64,000 bases of DNA, taken from NCBI GenBank assembly GCA_900107365.1, contig FNPS01000001.1:992001-1056000 (forward strand), given 5' to 3'. A program made the position numbers and the translations under genes. Below, piece after piece: positions 9,460-18,467 of the stretch. Positions within the stretch are counted from its first letter, which is position 1. The number at the start of each line of letters is the position of its first letter. Origin of the DNA: Flavobacterium aquidurense (GTDB taxonomy: Bacteria; Bacteroidota; Bacteroidia; Flavobacteriales; Flavobacteriaceae). The notes beneath the pieces are model-generated. The model saw only the letters and a list, made by a program, of their open reading frames with translations, did no database searches and had not been told where the DNA came from.

Positions 9460-9903
9460 TTATAGCAACCAGTCTACAGAAAAAGCAGCAATGATAAAAA
9501 TATTGTGTATAAATACAAGCTGAAGATAATATCCCTTGAAATTGGCAGTGTGAACAGCAGGTATAATTTCAAGCAGAAAAGTCCAGCTGATTATTCGTAT
9601 CAATGCACTAATGAAACCTATGATAATACTAGTCGTCCATGAAATCTCATCGAATTCACAATACCATATTAAATAATAAATTGCTGCAAAACAGAGTCCA
9701 AAAGTATGATGTAGCACTTTTCCTATTCTTAATTTGGTTTTTAGTGATAAATCTATAGCATTAGCAGAAAGAATACTTGTAAGCAGAGCAGGTTCCTGAT
9801 AGAATTTTATAGCTGGTGTTGATAGGGCCTTATTGAATATCCTTATGATACAGCAGGCTACCAGCCAGGAAACTAGAATTTGAAAGAGCAGGTAAAAGAT
9901 CAT
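9460..9903 (-). CDS. Small integral membrane protein, function unknown
   Basis: 147 residues with about four hydrophobic segments (roughly 3-24, 66-86, 90-113 and 127-147) and no recognizable catalytic motif. Not recognised as a named family. The gene is monocistronic on the minus strand. Directly upstream lie a TAnnTTTG-type -7 element and a perfect 14-bp palindrome between it and the ATG, suggesting dedicated regulation. Confidence 0.6.
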   Translation of the reverse strand: MIFYLLFQILVSWLVACCIIRIFNKALSTPAIKFYQEPALLTSILSANAIDLSLKTKLRIGKVLHHTFGLCFAAIYYLIWYCEFDEISWTTSIIIGFISALIRIISWTFLLEIIPAVHTANFKGYYLQLVFIHNIFIIAAFSVDWLL

Positions 9904-9908
9904 TGAGG

Positions 9909-9931
9909 GGCGTTATAACGCCTCAAATATA
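9909..9931 (-). promoter_or_regulatory. -7 element with overlapping 14-bp palindrome for the membrane protein gene
   Basis: On the minus strand TATATTTG (9924-9931) fits TAnnTTTG. The perfect palindrome GGCGTTATAACGCC (9909-9922) sits between it and the ATG at 9903, over the expected transcription start. It could be an operator or a 5' hairpin. No good -33 TTG was seen. Confidence 0.5.
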
Positions 9932-10033
9932 GTAATGAAAGTGTTAAGAATAAAATTAAAAAAAGAACGGCAACTCTTGCTTAGTATTTTTTTGGCAAAA
10001 ATCAATTTTCAATTAACTGCTGCACCTACATTT

Positions 10034-10041
10034 TATTTTTG
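10034..10041 (+). promoter_or_regulatory. -7 promoter element of the methyltransferase gene
   Basis: TATTTTTG lies 48 bp before the ATG at 10089. No clear TTG is found 17-20 bp upstream. Confidence 0.45.
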
Positions 10042-10088
10042 TAATTTAGACAAAACAGTAGTGTTTAGTACCATAAAATTGAAAACCT

Positions 10089-10856
10089 ATGCCTTGGAAT
10101 CCAGAAATATACAATAAGTTTAAAGAGCTGCGCAATAAACCATTTTATGATCTGATTGATTTTATCGAATTGCCAGAATCTTCAAATGCGATCGATTTAG
10201 GATGTGGAACGGGCGAACAGACGGCTATATTAGCCGCAAAGTTTAACAAAACCGATTTTCTTGGAATTGATTCATCAGCTGAAATGTTGCTAAAATCAAA
10301 ATCTTTGGAGACTGATAATCTTCATTTTAAGCAAATAGCTGTTGAAGATATATTGGACTCCGATAAAAAGTGGGATTTTGTTTTTAGTAATGCAGCGCTT
10401 CAGTGGTCCGATAATCATGAAATATTGTTTCCAAAATTGATTCATTTGCTTAATTCGAAAGGACAATTTGCGGTACAAATGCCCATTCAGAAAGAAAATT
10501 TGCTCAATAAAATTCTATATCAATTAGCTGAAGAAGATGCTTTTAAAACGTATTTTAAGGGATGGAGAAGAGATTCTCCAGTATTAAGTATGGATCAATA
10601 TGCACAAATTATGTTTGATGGTGGATTGGAAGAAATTCAGATTATGGAGAAAGTTTATCCCATAATTGCAAACGATCATGACACGCTATATAATTTTATT
10701 TCAGGTTCAGCTCTGATTCCTTATTTAGAACTTCTTCAAGACGATCAAAAAGAGTCTTTTATCAGCGCTTTTAAAAATAGAATAGCAGAGAATTTTCCGA
10801 AACTTCCTGCAATTTATGCCTTTAAAAGAATTTTGCTTTTTGGAAGAAGAAGTTAA
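10089..10856 (+). CDS. Trans-aconitate 2-methyltransferase-like SAM-dependent enzyme
   Basis: A 255-residue class I methyltransferase. The start MPWNPEIYNKFKELRNKPFYDL is characteristic of the Tam family, which methylates trans-aconitate, an inhibitor of aconitase. SAM motif I is AIDLGCGTGEQT (about 34-45), motif II acidic is FLGIDSSAEM, and motif IV is FVFSNAALQW. Family length (about 255) matches. The gene is isolated. The substrate is inferred from the family; other small carboxylic acids are possible. Confidence 0.8.
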   Translation: MPWNPEIYNKFKELRNKPFYDLIDFIELPESSNAIDLGCGTGEQTAILAAKFNKTDFLGIDSSAEMLLKSKSLETDNLHFKQIAVEDILDSDKKWDFVFSNAALQWSDNHEILFPKLIHLLNSKGQFAVQMPIQKENLLNKILYQLAEEDAFKTYFKGWRRDSPVLSMDQYAQIMFDGGLEEIQIMEKVYPIIANDHDTLYNFISGSALIPYLELLQDDQKESFISAFKNRIAENFPKLPAIYAFKRILLFGRRS

Positions 10857-11194
10857 AGAAAAGACTACACCGTAAAAAAGACTAAGGCGATTCACTTGAA
10901 TATGCCTATATAAATAAAAGAAAGATCTTTCCATTTGATTCTTTCAATATTGTTACTACTGCGAGAGATGATCTCACTATTTTTTAAATATCACTATTTT
11001 GTATCGTTCGATTAACGAAATAAAGATAAATGCAACACGGATACCTTTTTAATCTGTTGATTTTTAGCGTCTTTAATGAATGGCGCGCTCATTGCATATT
11101 TCACTAATTGATTTTTTTATGTATGTCACAGATTCTGACAGAACAGTAAAAAAGAAAAAATCAGTGTTTTTTATTTCATTTAAAACTTAGTAGT
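10857..11194. other. Intergenic stretch without a gene
   Basis: 338 bp, AT-rich. Contains the imperfect palindrome TTCTGACAGAA near 11132. No TAnnTTTG element or tRNA seen. It presumably carries the promoter of the 11195 gene. Confidence 0.4.
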
Positions 11195-14100
11195 ATGAAA
11201 AAAGCAACTATTGTAATAATCTTAGTTTTATTGCAAGCAGCTGGATGTGCCACATTCAAAGAGCAATCAAGTGAAAAAACAGCTGGTGCATCAGAAAAAA
11301 AGATTATTCATTCTATTTATCTGAGTGGCGGATATGGAGAAAAGGAAACGGGTAATAAAACTTTGAGTCAGTTTAATGAAATCTTAAAAAAAGAACCGAA
11401 TAAAAAATCTACCTTTTTATTGTTGGGAGATAATGTGTCTGAAAATGAAAAAGATATGCTTTCGGACAAGTCTTTTTTAACTGAACAGACAGAGATGATT
11501 AAGGGGTATGGTGGCAATACTTATTTTCTTCCCGGTGATTACGAGTGGAAATATAAAAATAGCAGAAAGACAGAAGCCAGCCAGAATTTGCTAAAACTTA
11601 TACCTGGCAATACGGCTGAATATTTACCTAAAAATGGAGCTCCTTTAAGCAAAGTTTCTATTAATGAAAACCTCGACATTATATTTATAGATTCGCAGTG
11701 GTACATTTCCAATTGGGATGATGTTGAATATATAAATGAGAATTCACCGGATATTAAAACCAGAAGACGTTTTCTGGAACAGTTGGAAGGTATGATTCGA
11801 GATGCTGCATTTAAAAATGTAATCATAGCGATGCATCATCCTATTTTTAGCAATGGTAAACATGGTGGCAAGTATAGTGTCAATGATTATCAGCACCCTT
11901 TGCCCATTATTGGATTGGCAGATAAGACAGTTCGAAAATTAGGAGGCACGAGTCCGGAGGATATTGCCTACAGCAGGTATAGGGAACTAACGAGTTTTGT
12001 GGCTACACTGGCAAAATTATCAGATCATATTGTGATTGTTTCCGGTCATGAAAATAGTCTGCAATATTTGGAAGGAAATGGAATACATCAAATCATTAGT
12101 GGCTCCCTTGCCAAAAGTGAAGCAACGAAACTATCAAAAGAACTAATAACAGCTCCAGGCGGAAAATTAAACTATGAAGGTATTTATAGCTCCAGTGAAA
12201 AGGGATATGCCAAGCTTAATTACTTCGAAGATGGTTCCTCAGAAGTGGAATTTTATTCTTTTGAAAACAACAAATTATTATATCGTCATGCTGTAAATAA
12301 AGCACTTCCAGGTATTCAGGAAAAGCCTAAAAATGCTGTATTTGCTGATATTTCAACTACCACTAAAGCCCAAATCTTAACCAAAGAAGAAACATCAAAA
12401 TCCTGGTTTTACAAATTATTCTGGGGAGAACACTATCGCGACTATTATTCCAGGGAAGTAACTGTAAAAGCCGCATCGCTGGATACATTATATGGCGGAC
12501 TCACTATATTAAAAGAAGGAGGGGGCCATCAGTCTCAATCTTTGAGATTACAGGGTAAAAATGGAAAGCAATATGTAATGCGATCGCTGCGTAAAGATGC
12601 ACTCAAATTTTTGAGATTTAAATTAAAAGGCATTGTTTTTAACCCTGATTCTTATGATGATACAGCCACAGAAGAATTAGTTTCCGATTTTTTTACTACA
12701 GCGCATCCGTATGCGCAGTTGGCAGTAAATGATTTGGCAGAGGCTGCCTCAATCAATCATTCCAACACAAAACTATATTATTTTCCTAAACAATCCGGAT
12801 TTGGAGATTTAAATGATAAATACGGTAACGGATTGTATTATATCGAAGAAAGGCCATCGAAAGAGCAGAAAGATTTTAAAGGTTATCAGCATACTTCAAT
12901 GGATCAGGCAGGTGCAATAGTTGATTTTGCAAACACAGAGGATGTTCTTAAAAAACTGCGCGAAAATGATAAGTACAGTATCGATAAACGTCAATACATC
13001 CGATCAAGAATTTTTGATATGCTTATCGGAGACTGGGATCGTCATGAAGATCAATGGCGCTGGGCACTTAGGGAAACAGGAAATAAATCAGGAGTATATT
13101 CGCCAATACCAAGGGATCGTGACGCCGCTTTCTCAAAATTTGATGGTGCCGCTTTAGCCGTTGTCAAAAACAGAGTTCCGGAAACCCGGTTTTGGCAAAG
13201 TTATGATGATGATCTTGATAATGTAAAATGGTTTAATTCTGAAGCCTATAACCTTGATAAGATTTTTGTTTCCCAGTATGATGCATCAATCTGGAATGAA
13301 GAAGCATTATCCATCCAAAAAGGCTTAACTGATGCGGTAATTGACAAGGCGTTTTTAAATCTTCCACAAGAAATGCAGGATCAGGCTCTGGAAGATATTA
13401 AAACAAAATTAAAAAAAAGGCTTAAGAATTTGAACATTCTGGCTTCAGAATATGCTGATTATATCAATGAAAAAGTGGTTATTCACGGCACAGATAAAAA
13501 AGATATTTTCCAGATTACCAGACAACCAAAGGGAAATACAACCATAGAAATATTTTCTGAAAAGAACACTACAGAGCCTTATTATTCAGCCGTAATAAAT
13601 TCGGATAATACCTGTGAGATCTGGATCTACGGACTTAATGGAGATGATGATTTTATAGTGAAGGGTGAAGGAGATAAGGAAATACTGCTGCGTATTATCG
13701 GCGGCTATGGAACGGATCATTACACTATAGAAAATAATAATAAAACCCGCATTTATGACTATGGTTATGAGAAGAATATAATTGATGCCAAACAGCCTTC
13801 AAAGAAACAGTTTTCATCACTTTATGAAACTAATAATTTGCATTTCAGGTATTTTATTCCAAGCAATAATATTTTAGTGCCTGTACTCGGTTATGCCACA
13901 GACGATGGTTTTGTGTTGGGTGCTAAAGATACCTACACCTACAATGCCTTTAATGGAAATCCGCATAAACAGATACATGAGATTTTTGCCAATTACTACT
14001 TTACTTATCAATCGGCTGAGGCGGGTTATAACGGAAGTTTTTTTAATGTTTTTCCGCATATCAATCTTTTAGTCGAAGCCTATTTCTCGGGAACCAAGTT

Positions 14101-14887
14101 TTCGAATAATTTCTTTGGCTACGGAAACGAAACGGTTAATGAAGATAAAACACTTGGCAAGGATTATAACCGAGCGCGAACCAGACAAACGAATTTGAAT
14201 GCAGGACTCGAATACCATAAATTTAAAATTAAGGCTTTATTTGAGAGTTATGAAATTGAAGAAATGAATGATCGGTTTTTTACTCCGGCTAATGTAGATC
14301 CTGCTGTATTTGAACATCAGAATTATGTTGGAACAGAAGCATCCATAGCTTATCTCAACAGAGACGCAGAAGATTTTTCTACAAAAGGATTATATGCTTC
14401 GGCTAAAGGTGGTTGGAAAATTAATACCGATAACAGTGCTAATAATTTTGGTTATTTTGTTGGAAAAGTTGGACTCGAGGACAAACTTACCAATTCAGGG
14501 AATCTGGTATTTCAGACCGTTGCAGAAGGAAGGGTTATTTTTGGGGATAATTATTATTTCTATCATTCTTCCTTTTTAGGAGGTAATAATGGTTTACGTG
14601 GTTATCGCAATGAACGTTTCAGTGGCAAAAACAGTTTATACGACAGCTCGAACCTTAAACTAAAAGTGGCCAGTTTTAAGACAGGCCTTATTCCAATTGA
14701 TTTTGGTCTTTACGGCGGATTTGATGTTGGACGTGTCTGGATTGAAGATGATCCTTCCAAAAAATGGCATACTTCGCAGGGTGGTGGAGTATGGTTTGGC
14801 GGATTGAGTACGCTTAGTCTTCAGGCGGCTTATTTTAACTCTGATGAAGGGAATATAGTTTTTATTGGATTTAATTTTAAATATTAA
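11195..14887 (+). CDS. Metallophosphatase-like / kinase-like / outer-membrane barrel fusion lipoprotein
   Basis: 1230 residues. A lipoprotein signal (lipobox AAGCA, Cys 18) is followed by a calcineurin-like phosphoesterase region (about 35-360). Its LLLGDN (D79), GDYEW (D115), MHHPIFSNGKHGG (H214/H215) and GHENSLQ (H285) match the family blocks. However, the first GDxG block reads SGGYG, GNHDW reads GDYEW, and GHEH reads GHEN, so several metal ligands appear lost. The middle (about 400-760) holds GDWDRHEDQW (D613-H617) and PRDRDAAF (D641/D643), reminiscent of the catalytic loop and metal motif of HipA/FAM20-like kinases. The C-terminal 350 residues form a BamA/ShlB-type surface-antigen barrel with GLRGYRNERFSG. 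It sits in the outer membrane. The overall architecture is known in Bacteroidota, as I recall, without an assigned function. Confidence 0.8.
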   Translation: MKKATIVIILVLLQAAGCATFKEQSSEKTAGASEKKIIHSIYLSGGYGEKETGNKTLSQFNEILKKEPNKKSTFLLLGDNVSENEKDMLSDKSFLTEQTEMIKGYGGNTYFLPGDYEWKYKNSRKTEASQNLLKLIPGNTAEYLPKNGAPLSKVSINENLDIIFIDSQWYISNWDDVEYINENSPDIKTRRRFLEQLEGMIRDAAFKNVIIAMHHPIFSNGKHGGKYSVNDYQHPLPIIGLADKTVRKLGGTSPEDIAYSRYRELTSFVATLAKLSDHIVIVSGHENSLQYLEGNGIHQIISGSLAKSEATKLSKELITAPGGKLNYEGIYSSSEKGYAKLNYFEDGSSEVEFYSFENNKLLYRHAVNKALPGIQEKPKNAVFADISTTTKAQILTKEETSKSWFYKLFWGEHYRDYYSREVTVKAASLDTLYGGLTILKEGGGHQSQSLRLQGKNGKQYVMRSLRKDALKFLRFKLKGIVFNPDSYDDTATEELVSDFFTTAHPYAQLAVNDLAEAASINHSNTKLYYFPKQSGFGDLNDKYGNGLYYIEERPSKEQKDFKGYQHTSMDQAGAIVDFANTEDVLKKLRENDKYSIDKRQYIRSRIFDMLIGDWDRHEDQWRWALRETGNKSGVYSPIPRDRDAAFSKFDGAALAVVKNRVPETRFWQSYDDDLDNVKWFNSEAYNLDKIFVSQYDASIWNEEALSIQKGLTDAVIDKAFLNLPQEMQDQALEDIKTKLKKRLKNLNILASEYADYINEKVVIHGTDKKDIFQITRQPKGNTTIEIFSEKNTTEPYYSAVINSDNTCEIWIYGLNGDDDFIVKGEGDKEILLRIIGGYGTDHYTIENNNKTRIYDYGYEKNIIDAKQPSKKQFSSLYETNNLHFRYFIPSNNILVPVLGYATDDGFVLGAKDTYTYNAFNGNPHKQIHEIFANYYFTYQSAEAGYNGSFFNVFPHINLLVEAYFSGTKFSNNFFGYGNETVNEDKTLGKDYNRARTRQTNLNAGLEYHKFKIKALFESYEIEEMNDRFFTPANVDPAVFEHQNYVGTEASIAYLNRDAEDFSTKGLYASAKGGWKINTDNSANNFGYFVGKVGLEDKLTNSGNLVFQTVAEGRVIFGDNYYFYHSSFLGGNNGLRGYRNERFSGKNSLYDSSNLKLKVASFKTGLIPIDFGLYGGFDVGRVWIEDDPSKKWHTSQGGGVWFGGLSTLSLQAAYFNSDEGNIVFIGFNFKY

Positions 14888-15362
14888 CGCAGCATTTTTG
14901 GTATCAATATAGTGAAGCGTTTGGTTTTCTTTTTCCAGTTACTACATTTTGCTCTTTATCATTTCTCTTCTAAAAGTCTTGCACTGAAACATTGACCAAT
15001 TTTATGAAGGAAAGCTAAGATATTTTCTGTTAAAAGCTTTCCTTCTTGCCCGGGCTTTTTTTACAGCTTTTTGAGGCGTTTTTTTCTTTCAAATTCATTT
15101 TTGTACTCCCTTTGCTTGACATACAGACCCATTTCGGCAATTTTGAAATAATTTAATTGCCTGAGTTTTTGATTTCGATGGGGAAGTGGTATCTCCAACA
15201 TTTAATCTTTTGTCTTTTTTTAATGAAAAAAAGGTAAAACTGTATTTTCGTTAGAATTAAGGCTGGTAAAAATTGATAATATATCTATTTTTTATCAATT
15301 TTATTAAACAGACTGTTTTTTATAATGCTTTTTTTTACATAATTATAAAAAATATATTTAAG

Positions 15363-15372
15363 CAACCGGTTG
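15363..15372. promoter_or_regulatory. LacI/GalR-type operator candidate
   Basis: CAACCGGTTG is a perfect palindrome with a central CG, the hallmark of LacI-family sites. It overlaps the -33 TTG of the GH43 promoter, a position suited to repression. The cognate regulator is not in this window. Confidence 0.5.
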
Positions 15373-15399
15373 TTCATTGAAATGTTTTTTTTATATTTG
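15370..15399 (+). promoter_or_regulatory. Promoter of the GH43 gene
   Basis: TTG at 15370-15372 and TATATTTG at 15392-15399 with a 19-bp spacer. The predicted leader is about 85 nt. Confidence 0.75.
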
Positions 15400-15490
15400 T
15401 GATAAATACACTTATTAACTATTTGGACTTAATTATTTTTTATATAACCTAAACATTTCCAGGAGATGTTATAATACAAGGACAGTTAAA

Positions 15491-17209
15491 ATGAAGCAAC
15501 CACAAATATTTTTATTATTAGCATTATTATTTCTTTTTTCTTTTAAAGCAATAAACCTGGAAGATAATCTTATCAAAGATCCTGTGTTTTCTAATGTTGT
15601 CTATACAGGCGACGATATTATTTATAAAAACAATCCATTGAAATCAGATGAGTTTTATTCGCCTATTTTACAAGGATGTTATCCGGATCCTGCGATTACC
15701 AGAAAAGGAGATGATTATTATATGGTTTGCTCTTCATTTGCTATGTTTCCGGGAGTGCCAATTTTCCATTCAAAGGATTTAGTGAATTGGACAGATTTGG
15801 GAGGTGTATTAAATAATGTCTCCGAATTTAATCCGCATGATACAGCTATCAGTCAGGGCGTATATGCACCTGGTATCACGTATAATCCTCACAATGACAC
15901 TTTTTATATGATTGTAACAGCCTTTACAGGTAATATGGGGAACATTATAGTAAAAACTAAAGATCCAATGAAAGGCTGGGGAAGTCCGATAAAACTGGAT
16001 TTTAACGGAATCGATCCTTGTATATTCTTTGACGATAACGGAAAAGGCTATATCGTGCATAACGATGCTCCGGATAAAGGAAAGGAATTGTATGAAGGTC
16101 ATCGTGTCATTAAAGTGTGGGAATACGATGTTGCAAATGATAAAGTAATTCCGGGCACAGATAAAATTATTGTAGACGGAGGTATAGATCTTTCTAAAAA
16201 ACCAATCTGGATCGAAGCGCCGCATTTGTATAAAAAAGACGGACATTATTATTTAATGTGTGCTGAAGGCGGTACAGGTGATAATCATAGTGAAGTTGTT
16301 TTTATTAGTGATAGTCCAAAAGGGCCTTTTAAACCCGCATCAAACAATCCAATTCTGACACAAAGATACTTTCCGCAAGACAGACCTCAAAAAGTAGACT
16401 GGGCGGGTCATGCCGATTTAGTTCAGGGACCAGATAATAAATATTATGGAGTGTTTCTTGGTATCCGTCCCAATGATAAAAACCGTGTAAATACAGGACG
16501 TGAAACTTTTATGCTCCCAGTAGATTGGTCTGGCGTTTTTCCTGTTTTTGAAAATGGGTTAGTACCGTTGGAGCCAAAAATAAAAATGCCAAAAGGTGTT
16601 ACTGAAAACAAAACAGGAAAAGATGGATTTTTCCCGAATGGCAATTTTACGTTTACTGAAAATTTTACTTCTCAAAAATTAGATTACAGATGGATAGGTT
16701 TGAGAGGACCTCGTGAAAAATTTATTTTAGTAACCAAAAAAGGACTCGAGATTAAACCTTTTGCAGTAAATATTAAAGAAGTAAAACCAACATCCACACT
16801 TTTTTACAGACAGCAGCACAACACTTTTTCTTTTGCAACAACAATAGATTACAAACCCGCATCTGAAAAAGATCTGGCAGGAATTGTTTGCCTTCAGAAT
16901 GAGCGTTTTAATTATGTTTTCGGTATAACAAAAAAAGGAAAAGATACCTATATTTTGCTGGAAAGAACCGAAAAAGGAAATTCAAAAACTATAGCAAGTG
17001 CTAAAATCGAAATTAAGAAAAATATCCGTTTGCAGGTAAAAGCTAAAGGGGATAGTTACGAATTTAGTTATGCTTTAAATGGTATTGATTTTCAAAATTT
17101 AGGAGGAAATGTTTCGGGTGATATTCTTTCAACAAATGTGGCCGGTGGTTTTACAGGAGCATTAGTAGGATTGTATGCTACGGCTGCAAATGATGCTCAG
17201 GTAAATTAA
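15491..17209 (+). CDS. Glycoside hydrolase family 43 (beta-xylosidase / alpha-L-arabinofuranosidase type)
   Basis: A 572-residue secreted enzyme acting on xylan-type oligosaccharides. After a signal peptide (1-23), the five-bladed propeller carries the GH43 triad: general base D66 in YPDPAI, pKa modulator D175 in GIDPCIFFDD, and acid E242 in IEAPHLYKKDGHYYLM. A C-terminal beta-sandwich (about 385-572, LDYRWIGLRGPRE) is usual in the two-domain GH43 subfamilies. The protein stops at ANDAQVN, where relatives as I recall continue with an ADFDWF-like final strand, so the last strand may be missing. The next genes downstream are broken, and this end may mark the same genomic erosion. Control by a LacI-family regulator is suggested by the upstream palindrome. 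Confidence 0.88.
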   Translation: MKQPQIFLLLALLFLFSFKAINLEDNLIKDPVFSNVVYTGDDIIYKNNPLKSDEFYSPILQGCYPDPAITRKGDDYYMVCSSFAMFPGVPIFHSKDLVNWTDLGGVLNNVSEFNPHDTAISQGVYAPGITYNPHNDTFYMIVTAFTGNMGNIIVKTKDPMKGWGSPIKLDFNGIDPCIFFDDNGKGYIVHNDAPDKGKELYEGHRVIKVWEYDVANDKVIPGTDKIIVDGGIDLSKKPIWIEAPHLYKKDGHYYLMCAEGGTGDNHSEVVFISDSPKGPFKPASNNPILTQRYFPQDRPQKVDWAGHADLVQGPDNKYYGVFLGIRPNDKNRVNTGRETFMLPVDWSGVFPVFENGLVPLEPKIKMPKGVTENKTGKDGFFPNGNFTFTENFTSQKLDYRWIGLRGPREKFILVTKKGLEIKPFAVNIKEVKPTSTLFYRQQHNTFSFATTIDYKPASEKDLAGIVCLQNERFNYVFGITKKGKDTYILLERTEKGNSKTIASAKIEIKKNIRLQVKAKGDSYEFSYALNGIDFQNLGGNVSGDILSTNVAGGFTGALVGLYATAANDAQVN

Positions 17210-17235
17210 ATTAAGACTTTAAAAACATCTATATA

Positions 17236-17466
17236 ATGAAATCAATAATTAGGTATTTCGCGTTTGCTGTTCTTTTTTTAATAGCACAAAAAGGATATTC
17301 TCAAGATCCGAATTTTCATGTTTATTTGAGTTTTGGCCAATCTAACATGGAAGGTTATGCTAAAATAGAAGCGCAGGATAAAGTTGGCGTTGAGGATCGT
17401 TTTCAGGTTTTACAAGTCGTAAATTGTCCTTCCTTCCGTAGGCGCAACATTCACTTTGTATTTTAA
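17236..17466 (+). pseudogene. 5' fragment of a CE6/sialate O-acetylesterase-type esterase gene
   Basis: The signal peptide (residues 1-22, ending GYSQ) and VYLSFGQSNMEGYAKIE, the Ser-containing block I of SGNH/SASA acetylesterases, are intact. RFQVLQVVNCP still looks native to about position 17430. Then the frame runs into the antisense of another gene and stops, so about 200 residues, including the catalytic Asp/His, are missing. It lies 27 bp behind the GH43 gene, so it was probably the second gene of a xylan-degradation operon. Non-functional as an esterase. Confidence 0.7.
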
Positions 17467-17832
17467 TTTCAGATCCGGATAATCAATTGGATTAAAACCG
17501 ACATGATTCTTAGTTTCATCCGGATAGGATAAGGAATGCGAAATGGTTTTTGTAGCAGGATCTATTTTTTTTTCGGCTTCTTTGGGTACGGGAGACCATT
17601 GACCAGGTGAAATTTCTAATCTCAAATCGCCATTAGCCATAACACGCTCGCCATGTTGAATCATGGTCACGCCCGTTTGATGACCGTCAGGATAAATATC
17701 ATCAAAAACGGTAACCTCAATTCCTCGCGCCGAAAAGTACCCTTTTGGATCGAGTTTTAAATTTTGACCCTTCATCGTTATTTGAAACATAACTGCAACT
17801 ATTACAAGAACAAAACCAATTCTATTTTTCAT
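17410..17832 (-). pseudogene. 5' fragment of a secreted glycoside hydrolase gene (GH9-like N-terminus)
   Basis: 140 residues: a signal peptide (1-22) and an Ig-like beta-sandwich with EVTVFDDIYPDGHQTGVTMI and SPGQWSPVP. I recall this from the N-terminal domain of large Bacteroidota glycoside hydrolases of the GH9 type. It ends abruptly after EGRTIYDL where it meets the esterase fragment on the other strand. The catalytic module is absent. Both fragments are N-terminal and point at each other, as expected if a deletion removed the 3' ends of two convergent genes. Family assignment moderate. Confidence 0.55.
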
Positions 17833-17952
17833 TTACTTGTTTTTTAAAGTACAAGTAAATATAAATCAAATGATTAACAATATGGTTTTGTATTATAACG
17901 ACTAGTGTCAAAAAAGTTAAACTCTGAACAGATAATCGTTTTAAAAATGATT

Positions 17953-18079
17953 TTGCAGTTTATATTTAGGAGACGCGCCGGAAGCAATTGAACTTGTGAT
18001 TCAAAGAGCAAATGCAAAGACATTTTTTATCGCTATAAGAATTGATTCGGAATTTAAGATGCGTTATGAAACAGCATAA
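17953..18079 (+). pseudogene. Unidentified ORF remnant without a start codon
   Basis: An open frame of 41 codons between stops encodes LGDAPEAIELVIQRANAKTF and more, with protein-like composition, but has no ATG and no recognised family. It may be the C-terminal remnant of a gene lost in the same eroded region (17.2-18.1 kb). The rest of 17833-18137 shows nothing. Confidence 0.25.
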
Positions 18080-18137
18080 GTTCATCAACGATTTATTTGG
18101 AAGGTTCATTCTATAATTCGTGCTTTTTCTAAGCATT

Positions 18138-18377
18138 CTATTTTCTTCTTAGCAAATAAATTAGTATTTCTTCTTCTAACTCTTTTGACAAGTTTTCTGA
18201 TTCTATTTTTTTATTAAAATATTTTTCAATTTTGCCTTTATATTTTTTTGTCGCTGTTGTGCTTAAACAATATTCATTGCAAATTACCTTGAAATTAGGA
18301 TCAACCAGATATAAAATCTTAAGCGATTCCATATGCTCGGCAAATTTAATATTGTATAATTCATCGGGGAGCGACAT
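18138..18377 (-). CDS. Small hypothetical protein, charged and helical
   Basis: 79 residues, starting MSLPDELYNIKFAEHMESLK. Mostly alpha-helical, with a basic middle and acidic end (KELEEEILIYLL). No signal peptide or membrane segment. Two cysteines are at about 34 and 38. Not recognised as a named family, though similar 75-80 residue proteins occur in Flavobacterium as far as I recall. It stands alone on the minus strand. Confidence 0.5.
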   Translation of the reverse strand: MSLPDELYNIKFAEHMESLKILYLVDPNFKVICNEYCLSTTATKKYKGKIEKYFNKKIESENLSKELEEEILIYLLRRK

Positions 18378-18467
18378 AATAATGAAGATGATTAGTTATT
18401 AAATATAAACTTTATAGAAGCATTATTTAAAGTTACAAATTAGCTGATACACAAATTAAGAAAAGTG

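Larger units (their letters stand above)
14888..15490. other. 603-bp intergenic region with a stem-loop and regulatory sites
   Basis: GAAGGAAAGCT (15006-15016) and AGCTTTCCTTC (15035-15045) form a perfect 11-bp inverted repeat with an 18-nt loop. GCCCGGGC and a T-run follow, possibly terminating the upstream gene. The promoter and operator of the GH43 gene occupy 15363-15399. No gene remnant recognised in the rest. Confidence 0.5.
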
